Source: Bryum argenteum (taxonomy: Eukaryota > Streptophyta > Bryopsida > Bryales > Bryaceae). From it: a DNA stretch of 64,000 nt. How positions within the stretch are numbered: the stretch's first letter is position 1; every line of letters begins with the position of its first letter. Positions 47,770 to 60,760 of this stretch are shown here, in pieces. The notes beneath the pieces were generated by a model. The model made no database searches. It saw only the letters and a program-made list of their open reading frames with translations, and was not told the origin of the DNA. The stretch is from assembly GCA_037043015.1 (NCBI GenBank), contig CM073329.1, positions 7,332,648-7,396,647 on the forward strand, written 5' to 3'. The position numbers were made by a program, and so were the translations under genes.

Positions 47770-48459
47770 GGTACTGGGTGATGGTCTGGTTGGGGTACCC
47801 AAAAAGGTTGTCCCATGAACAATTGCACTCTATGCTGGTGTGACAAACATATCCATTTTTAAACTGTAATACAATAAGACTTCATTAGATGTGGTTTTAG
47901 TTGTCTATACTTATAATGTATCAAGAAAAAAAATTAAAAATTAAAAAAAATATTTTGAAGTAATTTTATTTGATTTTTTAGTTGAAAAAGTAAGTCATGT
48001 CCCAATAACCTAAAATCCATTGAATCAAGCAAATGGAATATCAACCATTTTTATTTTAATATAATTTTTGAATATGACCTACATCTTCTTGTATAGAATA
48101 CAAAATAATTTATTTAATAATAAAAAAATTAATTCATTGTGCACTATAATGCCTGCAAATCCCCAAATTCAACACTTTTTCCCTCATCTATGAATGGATC
48201 CAAAAAAAATAAAAAATCTAAAAGAAAATCTATAGGCATATATACTTTGATTTCAGTGAGGTGCATGATATTTTATTTTCTATTTTAGGGTCTTTTTACT
48301 TGATTAAAATGACTAAATTAGACAAACTTTGGAGGCTTTCAATAAAAATAACCTAATTAGTGTATCCAAAAAGTGATACCCCAAGCTTACCATTGCCCTA
48401 CTCCTTTCATTGATCCCTTTATCTAGAGTTTGTGTATGTAGAACTCCTGTCGTGGTCAA

Positions 48460-48481
48460 CTTAGCTCGATTCGAGCTAAAT
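48460..48481. repeat. Element palindrome, 5' region of the DUF7869 gene
   Basis: CTTAGCTCG, spacer ATT, CGAGCTAAAT. A half-site ACTAGCTCGT follows at about 48,545. Confidence 0.85.
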
Positions 48482-48577
48482 GGTACCGTATACCCGGATT
48501 CATTGAGCTGCAAGCAGTGTATTCTGTACTTCTGTCAGGGTCAAACTAGCTCGTGCCCCGCGTCTCACGCTTGTATG

Positions 48578-48598
48578 TTTAGCTCGAACCGAGCTAAG
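48578..48598. repeat. Element palindrome, 5' region of the DUF7869 gene
   Basis: TTTAGCTCG, spacer AAC, CGAGCTAAG. Confidence 0.85.
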
Positions 48599-48757
48599 TT
48601 TCCATGGTTCATTAGTGCGGAGTTTTCTTTGTTCCCAAGAAGTATCGATTGCACTTTTGTTGGGCCTAACAATAGTTTCCTATCGCTTTTGTGTGTAGTG
48701 TCCTTCATTTCTCTATTTTCCGACAGCGGCATCTTGGTGATCTCCACAGAAGTATCG

Positions 48758-48778
48758 TTTAGCTCGATTCGAGCAAAC
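48758..48778. repeat. Element palindrome, just before the DUF7869 start codon
   Basis: TTTAGCTCG, spacer ATT, CGAGCAAAC; 18 bp before the ATG at 48,796. Confidence 0.85.
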
Positions 48779-48795
48779 CTTACTTATTCAATAGG

Positions 48796-51738
48796 ATGAC
48801 TAGTGCATCCGATGCCGAATGGGATCGTCTCGATTTCTCTTCAGAGGTATTGTTTTATATCTATTGTAATGTTTTTCATGATGCCTTTATCGGCTTCAAT
48901 ACTAAAATATTTTTGTCGTCCTTGTTTCAGGATTCAGATGCTCCTGAGGTTTTTTTGCCTGATCGGTTAAAGGACTGTCCCGGAATTCCACGAATGAAAT
49001 GGAATACGAAATTTGTGACCCTGCTGGATGGCGGAGGGGCCATCGCTGCAGAAGGTATTTGTCAAAGCATCGCTTCTGAGTGTTTGCCTGATTCGGAGGA
49101 CGAGCCATTATTTACAAGATGACGAAGTATTTGTTCAGATCGTGAAGTGTGTGAATCTCGACATCGTACTTGCGGACACTATATTTGGGACGAGGAAATG
49201 GAAACTTAGCCACGCTATTTATGAAGGTTGGTCACTTCAAGATCATTTACAGCGTGATGAGTACAACGTTGTTGTTTTTACTCGTGATCATCCTAAGCGA
49301 AAAGGGATTCGTCCATATGCCTTGGGCCATCGAAATCCCCGTGTCGTGAGGACCAAGAGAGAAGAGATATTGTTAACGATGGAGTCCGTGAACTTGGTTT
49401 CAACAATGTCGTGCTGCAATAAGAATTGTTGCCAACCTTATCCAAGGGAAAAGATCATGGCTCTTCGTAAGCATATGTACGAATCTTCGGATTTCAAGTT
49501 TAAGGCACACTTCAAGATTGATGTTCATCACAGATTTCACCAGGTCGCTGATGGAAGTATAATGGTGACAACTGAAGGCATTGATATTTGCGCACGTGCT
49601 TGGCAGAATATCAGCGGCGTACCCCCTGCGACTTTCTATAGGAAAAAGGCTCAGGCTGCAGCTGGTCTTCGTGCACGACATCATGGTAATGTTGGACAAA
49701 AGAAACCTCGACTTCACGTAAAGCAAGCTGTTGCAACACTGAAGACTTTAGTTGATAACGCTGCTGATCATTTGCCGCACAAAGCAAAGATGCTTTCAAA
49801 TGGGGTGAAGGTCGTCTCTCGATCGTTGCCGTCATCTTTCAGATGGAAAGATACAATGCCAGAGATTAACCTCATCAATGAGAGGTTGGGCCTCAAACTT
49901 ATCTCTCAGAGCTCTCTTAGCAAGATGAGAAGGGCAAATTTCTCTGAGTACTCCAAAAAAGCCCCGGGGGACAATTTTGCTCGCTGCGCTACTTGTGTGA
50001 GGCTTGAGTCAATGATTAAGTCCATGGTGCCAGATTCTTCTGAAGAAAATATGTGGATCAAGAAGCTCCGACTTCATTTGAATCATCAAGAAATGCATCG
50101 AGAATATTATTACTCAAACCGGTCGATGTCAATCCAACGACCCCGAGATGTTTTATGCATTATTCACGACAAGATGGACCACGCGAAGACGATTTTTGCC
50201 CTTTGTTTTCGCATAAAACAAAATCCAACGACGCTACCGATGAAACTTCCAATTGTTTGTCACGGGGATGATCGCACACGGACATTGCGATGTTCGCTAT
50301 GCTCACTACGGCCTCGACATCTACCCTAGTGACCGCAATCACACGGTTGGTTCCATGTTGAAGCTTTTGCGAGATCTTGAAGGCGTTCTCTATCGCATTC
50401 TAAAGCATTATTATTTGGATCGTGAGTCACCCAATATTTTCTTCACGCTTCACCTTTGGAAAAGATGGTTGTTTGAACTCTCTTCTCACGGAAAGCGAAA
50501 CTTCGTGAGTTGCTCAACCTCTACCTCTGTTTTGCATATTCAAACTTGATAACGCGGCTTCCGACAACAAGAATCGGTTTATGTTTTGTTTTTGGTCTCT
50601 CCTTGTACACATGGGAGTGTTTCGAGAAATTTATGTCAATTTCTTATTAGTTGGGCATACTCATGAAGATATTGACGCTCTCTTGGACGGTGGAGCATGA
50701 TTTCAAAGAAAATGACTTTTTGACGATTCCTCTATTGATGAAGTCATTTATGGACGCCGAGGCTCTTCTGTGATTCCACATTTGATTGAGGAAATTCAAG
50801 ACTTCAAGGGCTACATTAAAGATTTTATTGCTTCAAAAGACGAAATTCTTGTTGGCCATTCCGAAGGACAACAATTTAAGTTTTTCAAGCATGACAATGG
50901 GTGGCCTATAATGAAATACAAGATGTTATGTACCGACAGTGAGTGGCTCCCATCTACTAGTGGAGGTATAAAATTGTGGAAAGAAGATGCGATTACGGGG
51001 AAGCCTTTACTGCCTACCGGTGAAATGAAACCATTGGCGTCAATTCCCATGAAGAATCGGGATGAAATTGTAAAAGGTATTTCAGGCTTTATAAAGATGT
51101 GGGAAACTTCCTGTGCTCAAGACATATCAGGAGAATATCGACGAGCACACGATTCCGTTATACGGTATTGGCGAGCAGTCAATCTTGCATTGGTAGAACC
51201 TATCGAGGTTTCTTTAACGTTGAAGAATGGTTGTTGGCCTTCATCCCAAGTGCCTCCTACTCGAGAATTTCTGAATACTGGCGAATTACGTGAGGAATAT
51301 GGGTAAGATCCGCACTTTATTGGTCGCTTGTGTGATAGACCAAGAGAATCATTCCGTGTTGGTCGTGACGTTTTTGCTGGGTATTTTCTTGCTTTACGTC
51401 CTGCTGATGGAGATGCCCGACCATTTTGGATTGCGAGGGCCTTGACCGATTTTGATGTTGATCGCAACAATCCAAGGTGTATTCAAATTCAATACTTTCG
51501 ACCTTTGAGTAAGCGCCCTGTTGTGCAAGATACGTATGTTGGTTGGGATACACATAAAAGTTTCAAATGGATTTTCGACGATACTCAGGACCCAGTTTGG
51601 CTTCATGGAGGTGCTATTTTTACGTCATGGAAATCTAGCGCAAAACTTGGCTCTCATCGTCCGACAATTTCAATTTCGGAGCAACAAGTGAATATCATTA
51701 AGCAGAGTATTGTACGCTTTGAGGCGGATGAGGAGTAG
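48796..51738 (+). pseudogene. DUF7869 transposase-like protein of the 35.6-kb element, decayed
   Basis: ATG at 48,796; exon 1 48,796-48,846, intron to 48,930, exon 2 onward. Family motifs appear in order although the frame changes: IIHDKMDHAKT (about 50,160), MIAHGHCDVRYAHYGLDIYP (50,265), LDNAASDNKNRF (50,545), VNFLLVGHTHEDIDAL (50,640), then a C-terminal part with PFWIARAL and IQIQYFRP. Conserved Asp residues in the HDKMD, DNAASD and HEDID motifs suggest an RNase H-like catalytic core. Breaks: near 49,100, 50,250, 50,510, 50,682 (one T missing in a TTTGG context), 50,760, and an in-frame TAA at 51,304-51,306. A functional version is the likely mover of the element. Upstream are E2F-like sites and the palindrome array; two palindromes follow the stop. 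Confidence 0.8.
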
Positions 51739-51770
51739 GGGAACAATGTCAGATCATACCGCGCAGTGCA

Positions 51771-51794
51771 ATTTAGCTCTGGTCGAGCTAAATT
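51771..51794. repeat. Element palindrome, 3' of the DUF7869 gene
   Basis: ATTTAGCTCT, spacer GGT, CGAGCTAAAT; left arm has the CTCT variant also seen at 17,927 and 52,075. Confidence 0.9.
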
Positions 51795-52074
51795 AATCAC
51801 TTGGGGTTTTATTCTTGGAAGTTAATCTAAGTGTTACTCTCCTCATGAAAATCTGTCACCGGAGTTGGGTTTCAACATTCGGCTAAACTCTAATAGCGGA
51901 GCAAGGACTGAATCTCAGCAAGTACTGTTTTCTACCTTCTTAGCCGGACGAGGAGTATGGGACGATTCTGGATCATTTTAACCGTTGAGAAGTTCAAGAT
52001 TTTTTACTCCAACATTGTGTCGTGAGAAGTGGATGAGTAGTTCGAGGAGAGTTGCAGATCTTTCGACGCATAGC

Positions 52075-52099
52075 AATTTAGCTCTAATCGAGCTAAATT
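52075..52099. repeat. Element palindrome, last copy before the right end
   Basis: AATTTAGCTCT, spacer AAT, CGAGCTAAATT. About 470 bp inside the right terminal repeat. Confidence 0.9.
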
Positions 52100-52536
52100 A
52101 TTTTATAGGTGTTTTTAGATATGTCCATTTTTGAGATGATTTCCTATCTTTGAACTCTCTTTAAAGTTGCACCTACATGTGCTAATTTCATCAATTTTGT
52201 TCAATTGATTGTTACAATCACTTCTTAATATGTATTATCTTAACTATGCTAGCATATTTATTATTTGGCGGTTACAATTGTTTCTCATTTTAATTCGATT
52301 TATTGTTTTAATGTGCTGACTAAGAACTTCGAAACTAGATGGGTTTTGGCCACACTAAACTAGACTCTATTTAGATGAATTTATTGTTTTAATGTGCTTT
52401 TTTTTTCGTATTTCAAAATTTACGTCTCTCTACCCCTCCATTTTAGCTCTACATGAAGTACTTTTGTGCTTGTTTAGGTTGGTGATAGTGCAAATATTCT
52501 CACTATAATGAAATAATTTTTTTGCTGATAATTGGA

Positions 52537-52564
52537 ATATTCCCATTATAACGAATTACGTGTT
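52537..52564 (-). repeat. Right terminal inverted repeat of the 35.6-kb element
   Basis: Exact reverse complement of 16,982-17,009; followed by TTAT. A diverged direct copy of its inner part lies at about 52,490-52,516. Confidence 0.88.
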
Positions 52565-54600
52565 TTATTTACACATCAACACATGTGTAAAGTAATTATA
52601 CATATAATTTGAACAATTGAGGCCAAATCATTTTAATATCTAAATTAAGTGTTTAGATCTCCTTTGTTCTATTATATTGTATTTCAACTATCATCAAATG
52701 TCTAAATTGGCATTTTCAGTTATGTCCCAACCCCTATTTACATATCTACATATGTGTAAGTTAATTATTCATATAGTTCCACCATCATTAGCCATCAAAT
52801 GTACCGTGCGCAGGCCCTCGCGCCACCCCCTAGGTTCCCACATCCCCGCAAGCTAACTGGAATGCTAAGAAAATAACGGAATTGGTCATCAAAATATTTG
52901 AAAAATAAATTGGAACTATTTTTCCTGAATTACTTAAGAATGGTTGAAGTAATTAAAACTTTGAAAAATAGACGAAAAAATAGAGGGAAATTTAGCTGAG
53001 AAGGGAGGAAAATTAATTCTAAATGTTGATTATATGCTAATAATTACCTTACCAAAATGATGGAATAATAAAAGAAATTGTAGGCCTAACGGATCTATAG
53101 GGTGGAATTTAGTTGCAAGTATTTAGAATCACATGAACATTGAAAAATAAGCATAAAATAGATAAAGGGGGAGAAGAGATGATCTTAATACTTGGGCTAA
53201 TTATGACCCTATAAAAATAATGGAATCATAACAAAAACCATGGGGAATTGCATCTATATGTCATAATTTACGTACACCGACGAGAACTTTGAATGATAAG
53301 GTACTAAGGAATAAAAGGGGAAGGGAGGTGATCTTCATACTTACGTAAGCTATTAAAGACCTCATGAATGTGATGGAAGTGTTGAAATCATTCAAAGGGA
53401 ATAAGAAGTATAGCTAGTATGTACATGGGAATATTTGAATAGACAGAATTTTAAGTAAGGCGATGACTGCAAATGTATAAGCTAAAAGAGAGTGAAAGGG
53501 GTTTTGATAAATTTCTTAAGTGATTGTATCGTATAAAATAATATGTTAAATATTTTAGAGATAGGGAAGGGAATGAAGTGGAGAAGGTTAATCGAACAAT
53601 TGGATTAGCTAATAAGGACCATATAAAAATGATGGAGCCATCAAAAAAATTATAAGAAAATTGGAACTACTTTTTCCATAGTGCTCTAGATTTGCTGTAG
53701 TAACAACAACCTTTAATAATAGAGGAATTTTAGTTAAAATGGGAGAAAATATAATTTTAAAACTTTGATAAACTAATAATTTGCTTATTAATATGATAGG
53801 GCAAATAGAGATAAAATCGAAGGAGGAACAGATCTATAAGGTAGATAATGGTTGCAAGTATTTAATACTAGTTGGTGATGAAAAACAAGAAGAAAATTCA
53901 TAAAGAGGGGGAGGGGTCATTTTATCACCTTATCAAATGATAGTGAAATCAAATAATTTGTGATAATAATGCATCTCTAGGTCATCTTTTACTTGCACGT
54001 ATATTAATTGAACAGAACTTTAAATATTAACAAGAATAATAATATGGAGAGGGAAAATGATTTTTAAATTTTTTTTGATAAGTATTGACCTAACAAAAAT
54101 TATGGATTTTTTTTTTAAAGAAACGTACCTACCTAACATAATTTACTTAGTTTGGCATTGCGCGATGTTACGTAATAAATGAAATAAAATTAAAGAGAGG
54201 AGGAACGGAGGAGGTGGTTTAGAAGTTTCCTATAGCTAATTATGATCTTATAAAATATATGAAATTATTAAAAAAGTGACATGTAACTCAAATTTACATG
54301 GAAGGAACTAATTGGTGTTGATTTGATTCAACAAGAATATGAAGAAGGCATGGGTATGAGTGTAAGACGGGTATGAGTGTATGACGAGAGGGGATGGCAT
54401 GACCGCACCCGACTCCCCTCCCATTCCCCGCCCATTGAGCTATTTCCAACTCCCAATACCTCAATCAGTACAATTCGAACAGCGTATCAAACACAACAGA
54501 TTCATAAAATTATCCAGATTCGTGGATTACAAACATGAACTGGTACTGTACTACAGGGACAGACTTCCTCTTAATTACACCTTCTGCAACCGACACTGCC
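52565..54600. other. Right flank and AT-rich spacer
   Basis: 52,569-52,605 and 52,738-52,775 are two copies of TTTACA(C/T)AT..ACAT(G/A)TGTAA; 52,646-52,737 repeats the left flank of the element. The rest is AT-rich with no supported gene. Confidence 0.55.
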
Positions 54601-56165
54601 ACAACATTTCCAACTCCCAATAGCTCAATCAATACAATTTAAACACCGTATACAACAAAACCACTATAAAACGTCACTCAGATTCGTGGATTTACAAAAC
54701 ATGATCTGATTCTGTACTACGTACAGACACCGACTTCCTTTACTTACACACACCTTCTGGCTACCGACACTGCCACTACATCCGCTACCCACCTCAATGT
54801 ACTTGCACGGCAATGTAGTAGAGTGGTATCTTTACACTATGAACTTCAATCTTTCCGCTCACAGATTTACACGAGCAAGACGATGCCCAGCTTCACCAGA
54901 TCCACGACCGTCAGTTTCACGCCCAAGAACAGCACCGTCAGCAGCTTCGTCTTCTCATCTTCCACGCAATCCAGCGCGACGTGGTACACGTCCCCGATCA
55001 GCGTCGCCTTCGACAAGTCGATCACCACGCGTACCTTGGCCACCTTCACTCCGAGGATCTCCAAGTCCACGTACACCAAGTTGCCCACCACCACTGTCGC
55101 TGTCACGGGCGTCAGCACTGTCGTCGTCTTGGCAGGGCACAGCTGGCCCGTGGCACCGAGGCCAACATACACCCTGATGTCGTGGTAGCACAGATTGAGG
55201 TTGACTTTGATATTTAAGTTCACTTTCAGCTTCACACCCAAGTCCAGCTTCCTGGAGCCTGACCACGGCTGTGGCGTCCGCAGCCACGAAGAACGCCGCC
55301 ATCACCAGACCCAGCAGAGCCAGAGTTCTCATCGACGCCGCCATGACTCACGAGCGCTTCGCAAAGTGATCGAGCTAGGAAGACTTGTGCAAGCAGGAAG
55401 CGGAAGAGTGAGTGAGAAGATGATTCGCTTTGAGCGATGCAGCTGGCTTTATAATCGCAGGTGGGTAACTATCCAACTCTTTAGCCTCAGTGAAAACACC
55501 TCAAGGCAGCAATGACCGAAGTGTCCCACGCTACGAAGCAACAGTCACCCGGATGATGCCGTGTCATGCATCCCTGAATCGAAATGCAAGGTGTGCAGAC
55601 TACCTATCGTCGATGTTGTTGGCGGCTCTAAGCAATGAACATGACCGGGAATGTATGCGTAGGTTGTTGTGGCGGTCACAATCTCGTTGTAAATTTCCGT
55701 GGCTTGCCATGAATGGTCCGTTGCCATGCAATCGATACAAGTGTGCTGATCACCTTCGAAGCCGGGTTCTTCGATCGCGTGATAAATTCTGAATTGTTCC
55801 GTGCCGGAAACCGATGCAACAATCATGAGATGAAGCGGCGGTCAACTCTTGTCAGACAGGATCTCCAGGGGGTAAGTATGCAGTTTGTCCTATCCGATAT
55901 GTTAAATCTGGTCCAGAAATATTGTCAACCTCTGATTCGTGATTTGTTTGGCGGTCACGGTTCAAGCAAGTTTGAGGTAATTATTTGATCAGGTTGACTG
56001 TCCTCAACCCAGAAAGGACGAGGGCGCCACTCAGTGCCTTTAAGTCTAATTACTTTTTGAGTGAAGAGCAAGATTGTACTAGGAATCGGTCACCATGTAG
56101 TGTGTTTAGAAATCGCCATGTTCGATAAATTGAGAAAATTCCATACTAATGGAGTTCCACTAGCA
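54600..56165 (-). repeat. Inverted duplication arm B'
   Basis: Counterpart of 13,730-15,470. The 3' flank has two tandem copies of the CTTCTGG..CCGACACTGCCAC block. Confidence 0.85.
54867..55344 (-). pseudogene. Secreted 159-aa protein, copy B' (2-nt deletion)
   Basis: Same ATG, signal peptide (Phe19) and 3' end as copy B, but two bases are missing near 55,261 (CCTGACCACGG against CCTGACTCCACGG), shifting the frame after about residue 26. The remaining 124 codons are open in the original frame and otherwise identical in sense. TATA at about 55,447 is intact (TATAAAGCC). Confidence 0.85.
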
Positions 56166-58599
56166 CTTTCTTACCCAGAAACAAATAGCTTCGTGAATCG
56201 TGGATAAATATGTTGATGAACGGCAGCTTCTGTGGCATCGAATAGGAAGATGACATGCCGGACGATTCATTAACTAACTTCATGATGCTATGCTTCATGA
56301 TCATGCAATCCACAGTTGCAATGTTAAAACTACCAAATTATCATAACATATTTGGGAAATGAAGACATGTGAGGTTTTTTCATACTCCCTGCAGAAATTC
56401 CTAGAATGTATATACAAGGCTCATTTTAAGTTAGAGAAGGTAGTCTATCAGGCTGAAGCGGGACTCAGCAGAAATTCGTAGAATGTATGTACAAGGCTCA
56501 TCCTAAGTTAGACAAGGTACTCTATCAGGCAGAAGCGGGACTCAGGACCTAACGAAATTTCGAATGAAATTTACCCCACCGACCAAGTCAGTAAATGAAA
56601 GCATGTGCATCTGAGTAAAGTGTAGCAAATGATCTCTTAATAACTGCCCCCGAAAGGGACTTACCAGTCTAGCAAATCACACTTCATGTCCCCAGTTCCG
56701 ATAAATTCCACATAAAAAATGGCATCATGTTCCCAAGTCCAATACAAAATGGCATCATGTCCCCAAGTCCAATTCGGCAACAAGCGTGAATTAGGATTAT
56801 TCCATCGGCTCATTCGGCTGTAGCACAGTCCGTTTCGGTAGCTGCCATATAACTGCATGTACTCCATTGGATAGCTGCTATGGTAGCTTCACAGATGTCG
56901 CCGCATTAGCTGGTTTGACATGTTGCGGTTGCGCCAAGCCCGTGACAACATGAACAGGAATTCGGGACATTTTTGGGGCCCTGTCGGGACCGGATCACTG
57001 TAAATCAGTGCTACGAGCATTTGTCGGGGGCAAGGGAGGGGAAGGGTAATAAAAGAGCACACTAAATTTTGAACACTAAATTTTGAATGTTTAGGCTTCA
57101 AATGCCAAGGAGGGGCTGCTATAATAATTTGAGGCCGTAGGCCCATTTTCGAATTTAGAATTATCAAAAATGGTCACGGGGGGTCCTAATCGAAAATTCG
57201 AAGGATTGTGAAGAAAAAAGCCCATTGTCTCCCAGAAACGATGATAGCGCTTATATAAGGGTGATCATCGTCACCCTGCCAAAGTGCCAATCTCTCGAAG
57301 ATCTCCGAAAACGATGATAGCGCTTATATAAGGGTGTTCATCGTCACCCGCAAAGTGCCAATCTCTCGAAGAGACAAGAGAGTCGCCAAGTGTGAATCAC
57401 GAACATGGTTCCACTTTTGTGATGAATGATTGTCTCCAGATTAATGATCTTCTCAAGAAAGTTAAGCTTGACCCCTAAAGCCGAAAGCCCTTAAAGCTTT
57501 TAAAACTCCTCAAAACCACCCTCTTTCAATGCAAGATGACAATTTACATCTTTTGAGGTAATCTTAAGTATTTAACCGCAAGATCTCATACCTAACTTAT
57601 CCATGTATGTGTATTGTAAACATTAGTTTCAAATTTTTACCAGTTGAAAGATCATAACATTTGAAGTTGAAAAAATTATTTTCCTCTTGTTGCAAAATGG
57701 GTAACTTGAAGTTTTTTGTAAGCCCAAAAGACCAATATTAAGAGTTAATTTGAACTAAGACTCACATTCATATTCTTGTTCCTAGGTGAGCTAGGAACAT
57801 GTCAATAAGATTTATACCCTTAAGTATGCAACCTATAAAACCTAAAGAAATGCTTGAATTCTCAAATGAAGGTATGCAGAAATTCAATCTCAAAGGCTCC
57901 ACTTTGATGATAAATATGACATGTGAAGAATAATGGGATAAAAGATTTAAACTTTGAGATCATGCATAAAACCTAATTACCAAGTACAAAAAATCTAAAT
58001 TGACAATAAGTAAAATCTAATTTTTGGTGAATCTTTGAAGGTCTTGCAATATTATATAATTGGGCAAATTTTGAGAATAAACGAGCATACACAACACCTT
58101 GGGCAATTTAAGGCGATTTCAAGTGCTTCCTAATCGTGACCCTCACTCACTCCGACACAATACCGATATACCACCTCACCACAAACCTCCAACAACAATG
58201 ACATCACTTGCAAGCATTCAAGTAAGTTCTCGATAATGGCTCAAATTTCAAACTACGGAATCGCACCATAGCTAGTGGGGTAAACAATTAGCGTACATGG
58301 TGAAAGTGAAAGGAAAGATAGTCCCAATAGAGTCATCATCTTGACATCCATTTACAATTTACTAGGAACTTTAATTTGAAGATGAGCTCATAAATATTTC
58401 ATAAATGGTGCCCCGAGCCCTTATTTGACACCTTATGCAAGACCGTTTGCAATGAGTACATGGTACACTTATAATAGGAAGCTAACAGAGAGCTCTTAGT
58501 GAAGAAGAAGTCTAGAGCTCTATCTTTGCCATCTCGCTTTATTTTAGAACACCCTCTTTTATTACTTTGACATCAAGCGGTTTGTAAAGGGCGGTTTAG
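56166..58599. other. Spacer between arms B' and A' with short tandem duplications
   Basis: No supported gene. 56,391-56,545 is a 77-bp direct duplication; 56,715-56,775 holds a short AAAATGGCATCATGT duplication; 57,238-57,380 is a 73-bp direct duplication carrying ACGATGAT..ATCATCGT hairpin arms around GCGCTTATATAAGG. 58,020-58,130 resembles 13,430-13,510. Confidence 0.6.
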
Positions 58600-60760
58600 A
58601 TTAGACCGCCACCTTCTGAGAAAGCCATGAGTGAGATGTTGGAAAATCAAGAACTCTAGAGTGTATGATTATAATATCTTTTTACGTTGACATTTCAAAG
58701 AGATCTATCGTGCATGGACGCATAATGGACAAGAATGTTAAGCTCGAGATATCGATGACCAGCCGCACACGGTGAGGAAGTCAAACCCGCTTGTGACATG
58801 ACATGTGTGACGCTACAGCAGAAAATGCAAAAGCCATGCAATCAAGGTCACTACAAACACGGATTGTGTTACATGTGCCGAGCTCGACACCTTCACTCGT
58901 TGTTGGTTCATGGTTCATGGTGCACCTTGCAAATCCCTTCTCCGGGGTAAAGATGTGACAAAGCTACAACAGAGAGAAGTTGAAGCAACTTTCACACACG
59001 GGAGCTTTGTGACAAGCATTTCAATGTTACACCTCTGCCCATTGGTCCGCTCAAATAGGTACATGGAGCACCTCAATACATGATTGACACTAGCTCAGTA
59101 GTGACCACAAGCACATTACAAGAGGCTTCAATTCTACCAGATGCAAACGACGCTACATTCTTCAATGAGTGTAAATGTCCACCATATTTCACTACAACAG
59201 GCGGCCTTCTTAGAGAATATTTATCAGGCAGCATGATTGTAATACAAGTTTGATATTGTGTCTGGCTCTGTTATGGACCAACTGCAAGACACTTCCAGTA
59301 ATACATTGACTATTACATCAACTGATCTGAGAAAAATAACGTAAAGTTAGTCAGAGCCCTCGTCCTTTCTGTACTTTAATTCTGGGTGAAACATGTGCAA
59401 CCTGATCCGTCTCCTCAAATGATGCTTGACCCGATAGCAGAATATGGTTGATACTATTTCTGTACGGGGTTTTAGTGTTTTACATATCGATTAGGATATT
59501 CTGCGTTCTAACTTCTCCCCTGGGAATGCTGTCTGGCAAGAGTTGACCGCTGCTTCATCACATGATTGTTGCATCGATTTCTGACACGAGATAGTGCTGA
59601 TTTTAGTACGTGAACTCGTCAACGATGATGATGAGCACACTTGTTTCACTTGCATTGCACCATTATTTCATGTCCCATTCATGGCAAGCCACGAAATCTA
59701 GGGGCCGGGGAATTGTGACCGCCACGAAACCCTACTCATACATTCTCAGACATGTTCATTGTTTAGAGTCGGCGACCACATTGACCACAGTTAATTCACA
59801 CAACTTGCTGATGGATTGTTTATCGTGCTCATGCATCCATTGACTCAAGGATGCATGGACACGACATCTCCCGGTTACTGTTGCTGCGAGTAGCGAGGTG
59901 AGGCGTCCCTGCTCGCCTGACAATATTCAAAAGGCAGAATATCTGCTCCAGCGAGTATAAAGCCAGCTGCACTCACCCGAGTCAAATCATCATCTCACTC
60001 GCTCTCCCGCTTCCTGCTTGCACGTACCAGCCTTTCTAGCTCGATCACTTTGCGAAGCGCTCGTGAGTCATGGCGGCGTCGATGAGAACTCTGGCTCTGC
60101 TGGGTCTGGTGATGGCGGCGTTCTGCGTGGCTGCGGACGCCACAGCCGTGGAGTCAGGCTCCAGGAAGCTGGACTTGGGTGTGAAGCTGAAAGTGAACTT
60201 AAATATCAAAGTCAACCTCAATCTGTGCTACCACGACATCAGGGTGTATGTCGGCCTCGGTGCCCACGGGCCAGCTGTGCCCTGCCAAGACGACGACAGT
60301 GCTGACGCCCGTGACAGCGACAGTGGTGGTGGGCAACTTGGTGTACGTGGACTTGGAGATCCTCGGAGTGAAGGTGGCCAAGGTACGCGTGGTGATCGAC
60401 TTGTCGAAGGCGACGCTGATCGGGGACGTGTACCACGTCGCGCTGGATTGCGTGGAAGATGAGAAGACGAAGCTGCTGACGGTGCTGTTCTTGGGCGTGA
60501 AACTGACGGTCGTGGATCTGGTGAAGCTGGGCATCGTCTTGCTCGTGTAAATCTGTGAGCGGAAAGATTGAAGTTCATAGTGTGTAGATACCACTCTACT
60601 ACATGGCCGTGCAAGTACATTGAGGTGGGTAGCGGATGTAGTGGCAGTGTCGGTAGCCAGAAGGTGTGTGTAAGTAAAAGGAAGTCGGTGTCTGTACGTA
60701 GTACAGAATCAGATCATGTTTTGTAAATCCACGAATCTGAGTAACTTCGTTAGTCAGTTT
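58600..60760 (+). repeat. Inverted duplication arm A'
   Basis: Counterpart of 10,960-13,131 across gene, promoter and distal blocks. Confidence 0.85.
60070..60550 (+). pseudogene. Secreted 159-aa protein, copy A' (1-nt insertion)
   Basis: Signal peptide with Cys19 as in copy A. One extra C near 60,263 (GGTGCCCACGG against GGTGCCACGG) shifts the frame after about residue 64; the rest stays open in the old frame to the conserved stop. TATA (GAGTATAAAGCC, about 59,955) is intact. Confidence 0.85.

Noticed and set aside
47216..47781. Open frames with repeated VDLARAELNA / SSSRAKCHS
   Set aside because: These only translate the palindrome array; the same repeat is non-coding in introns elsewhere.
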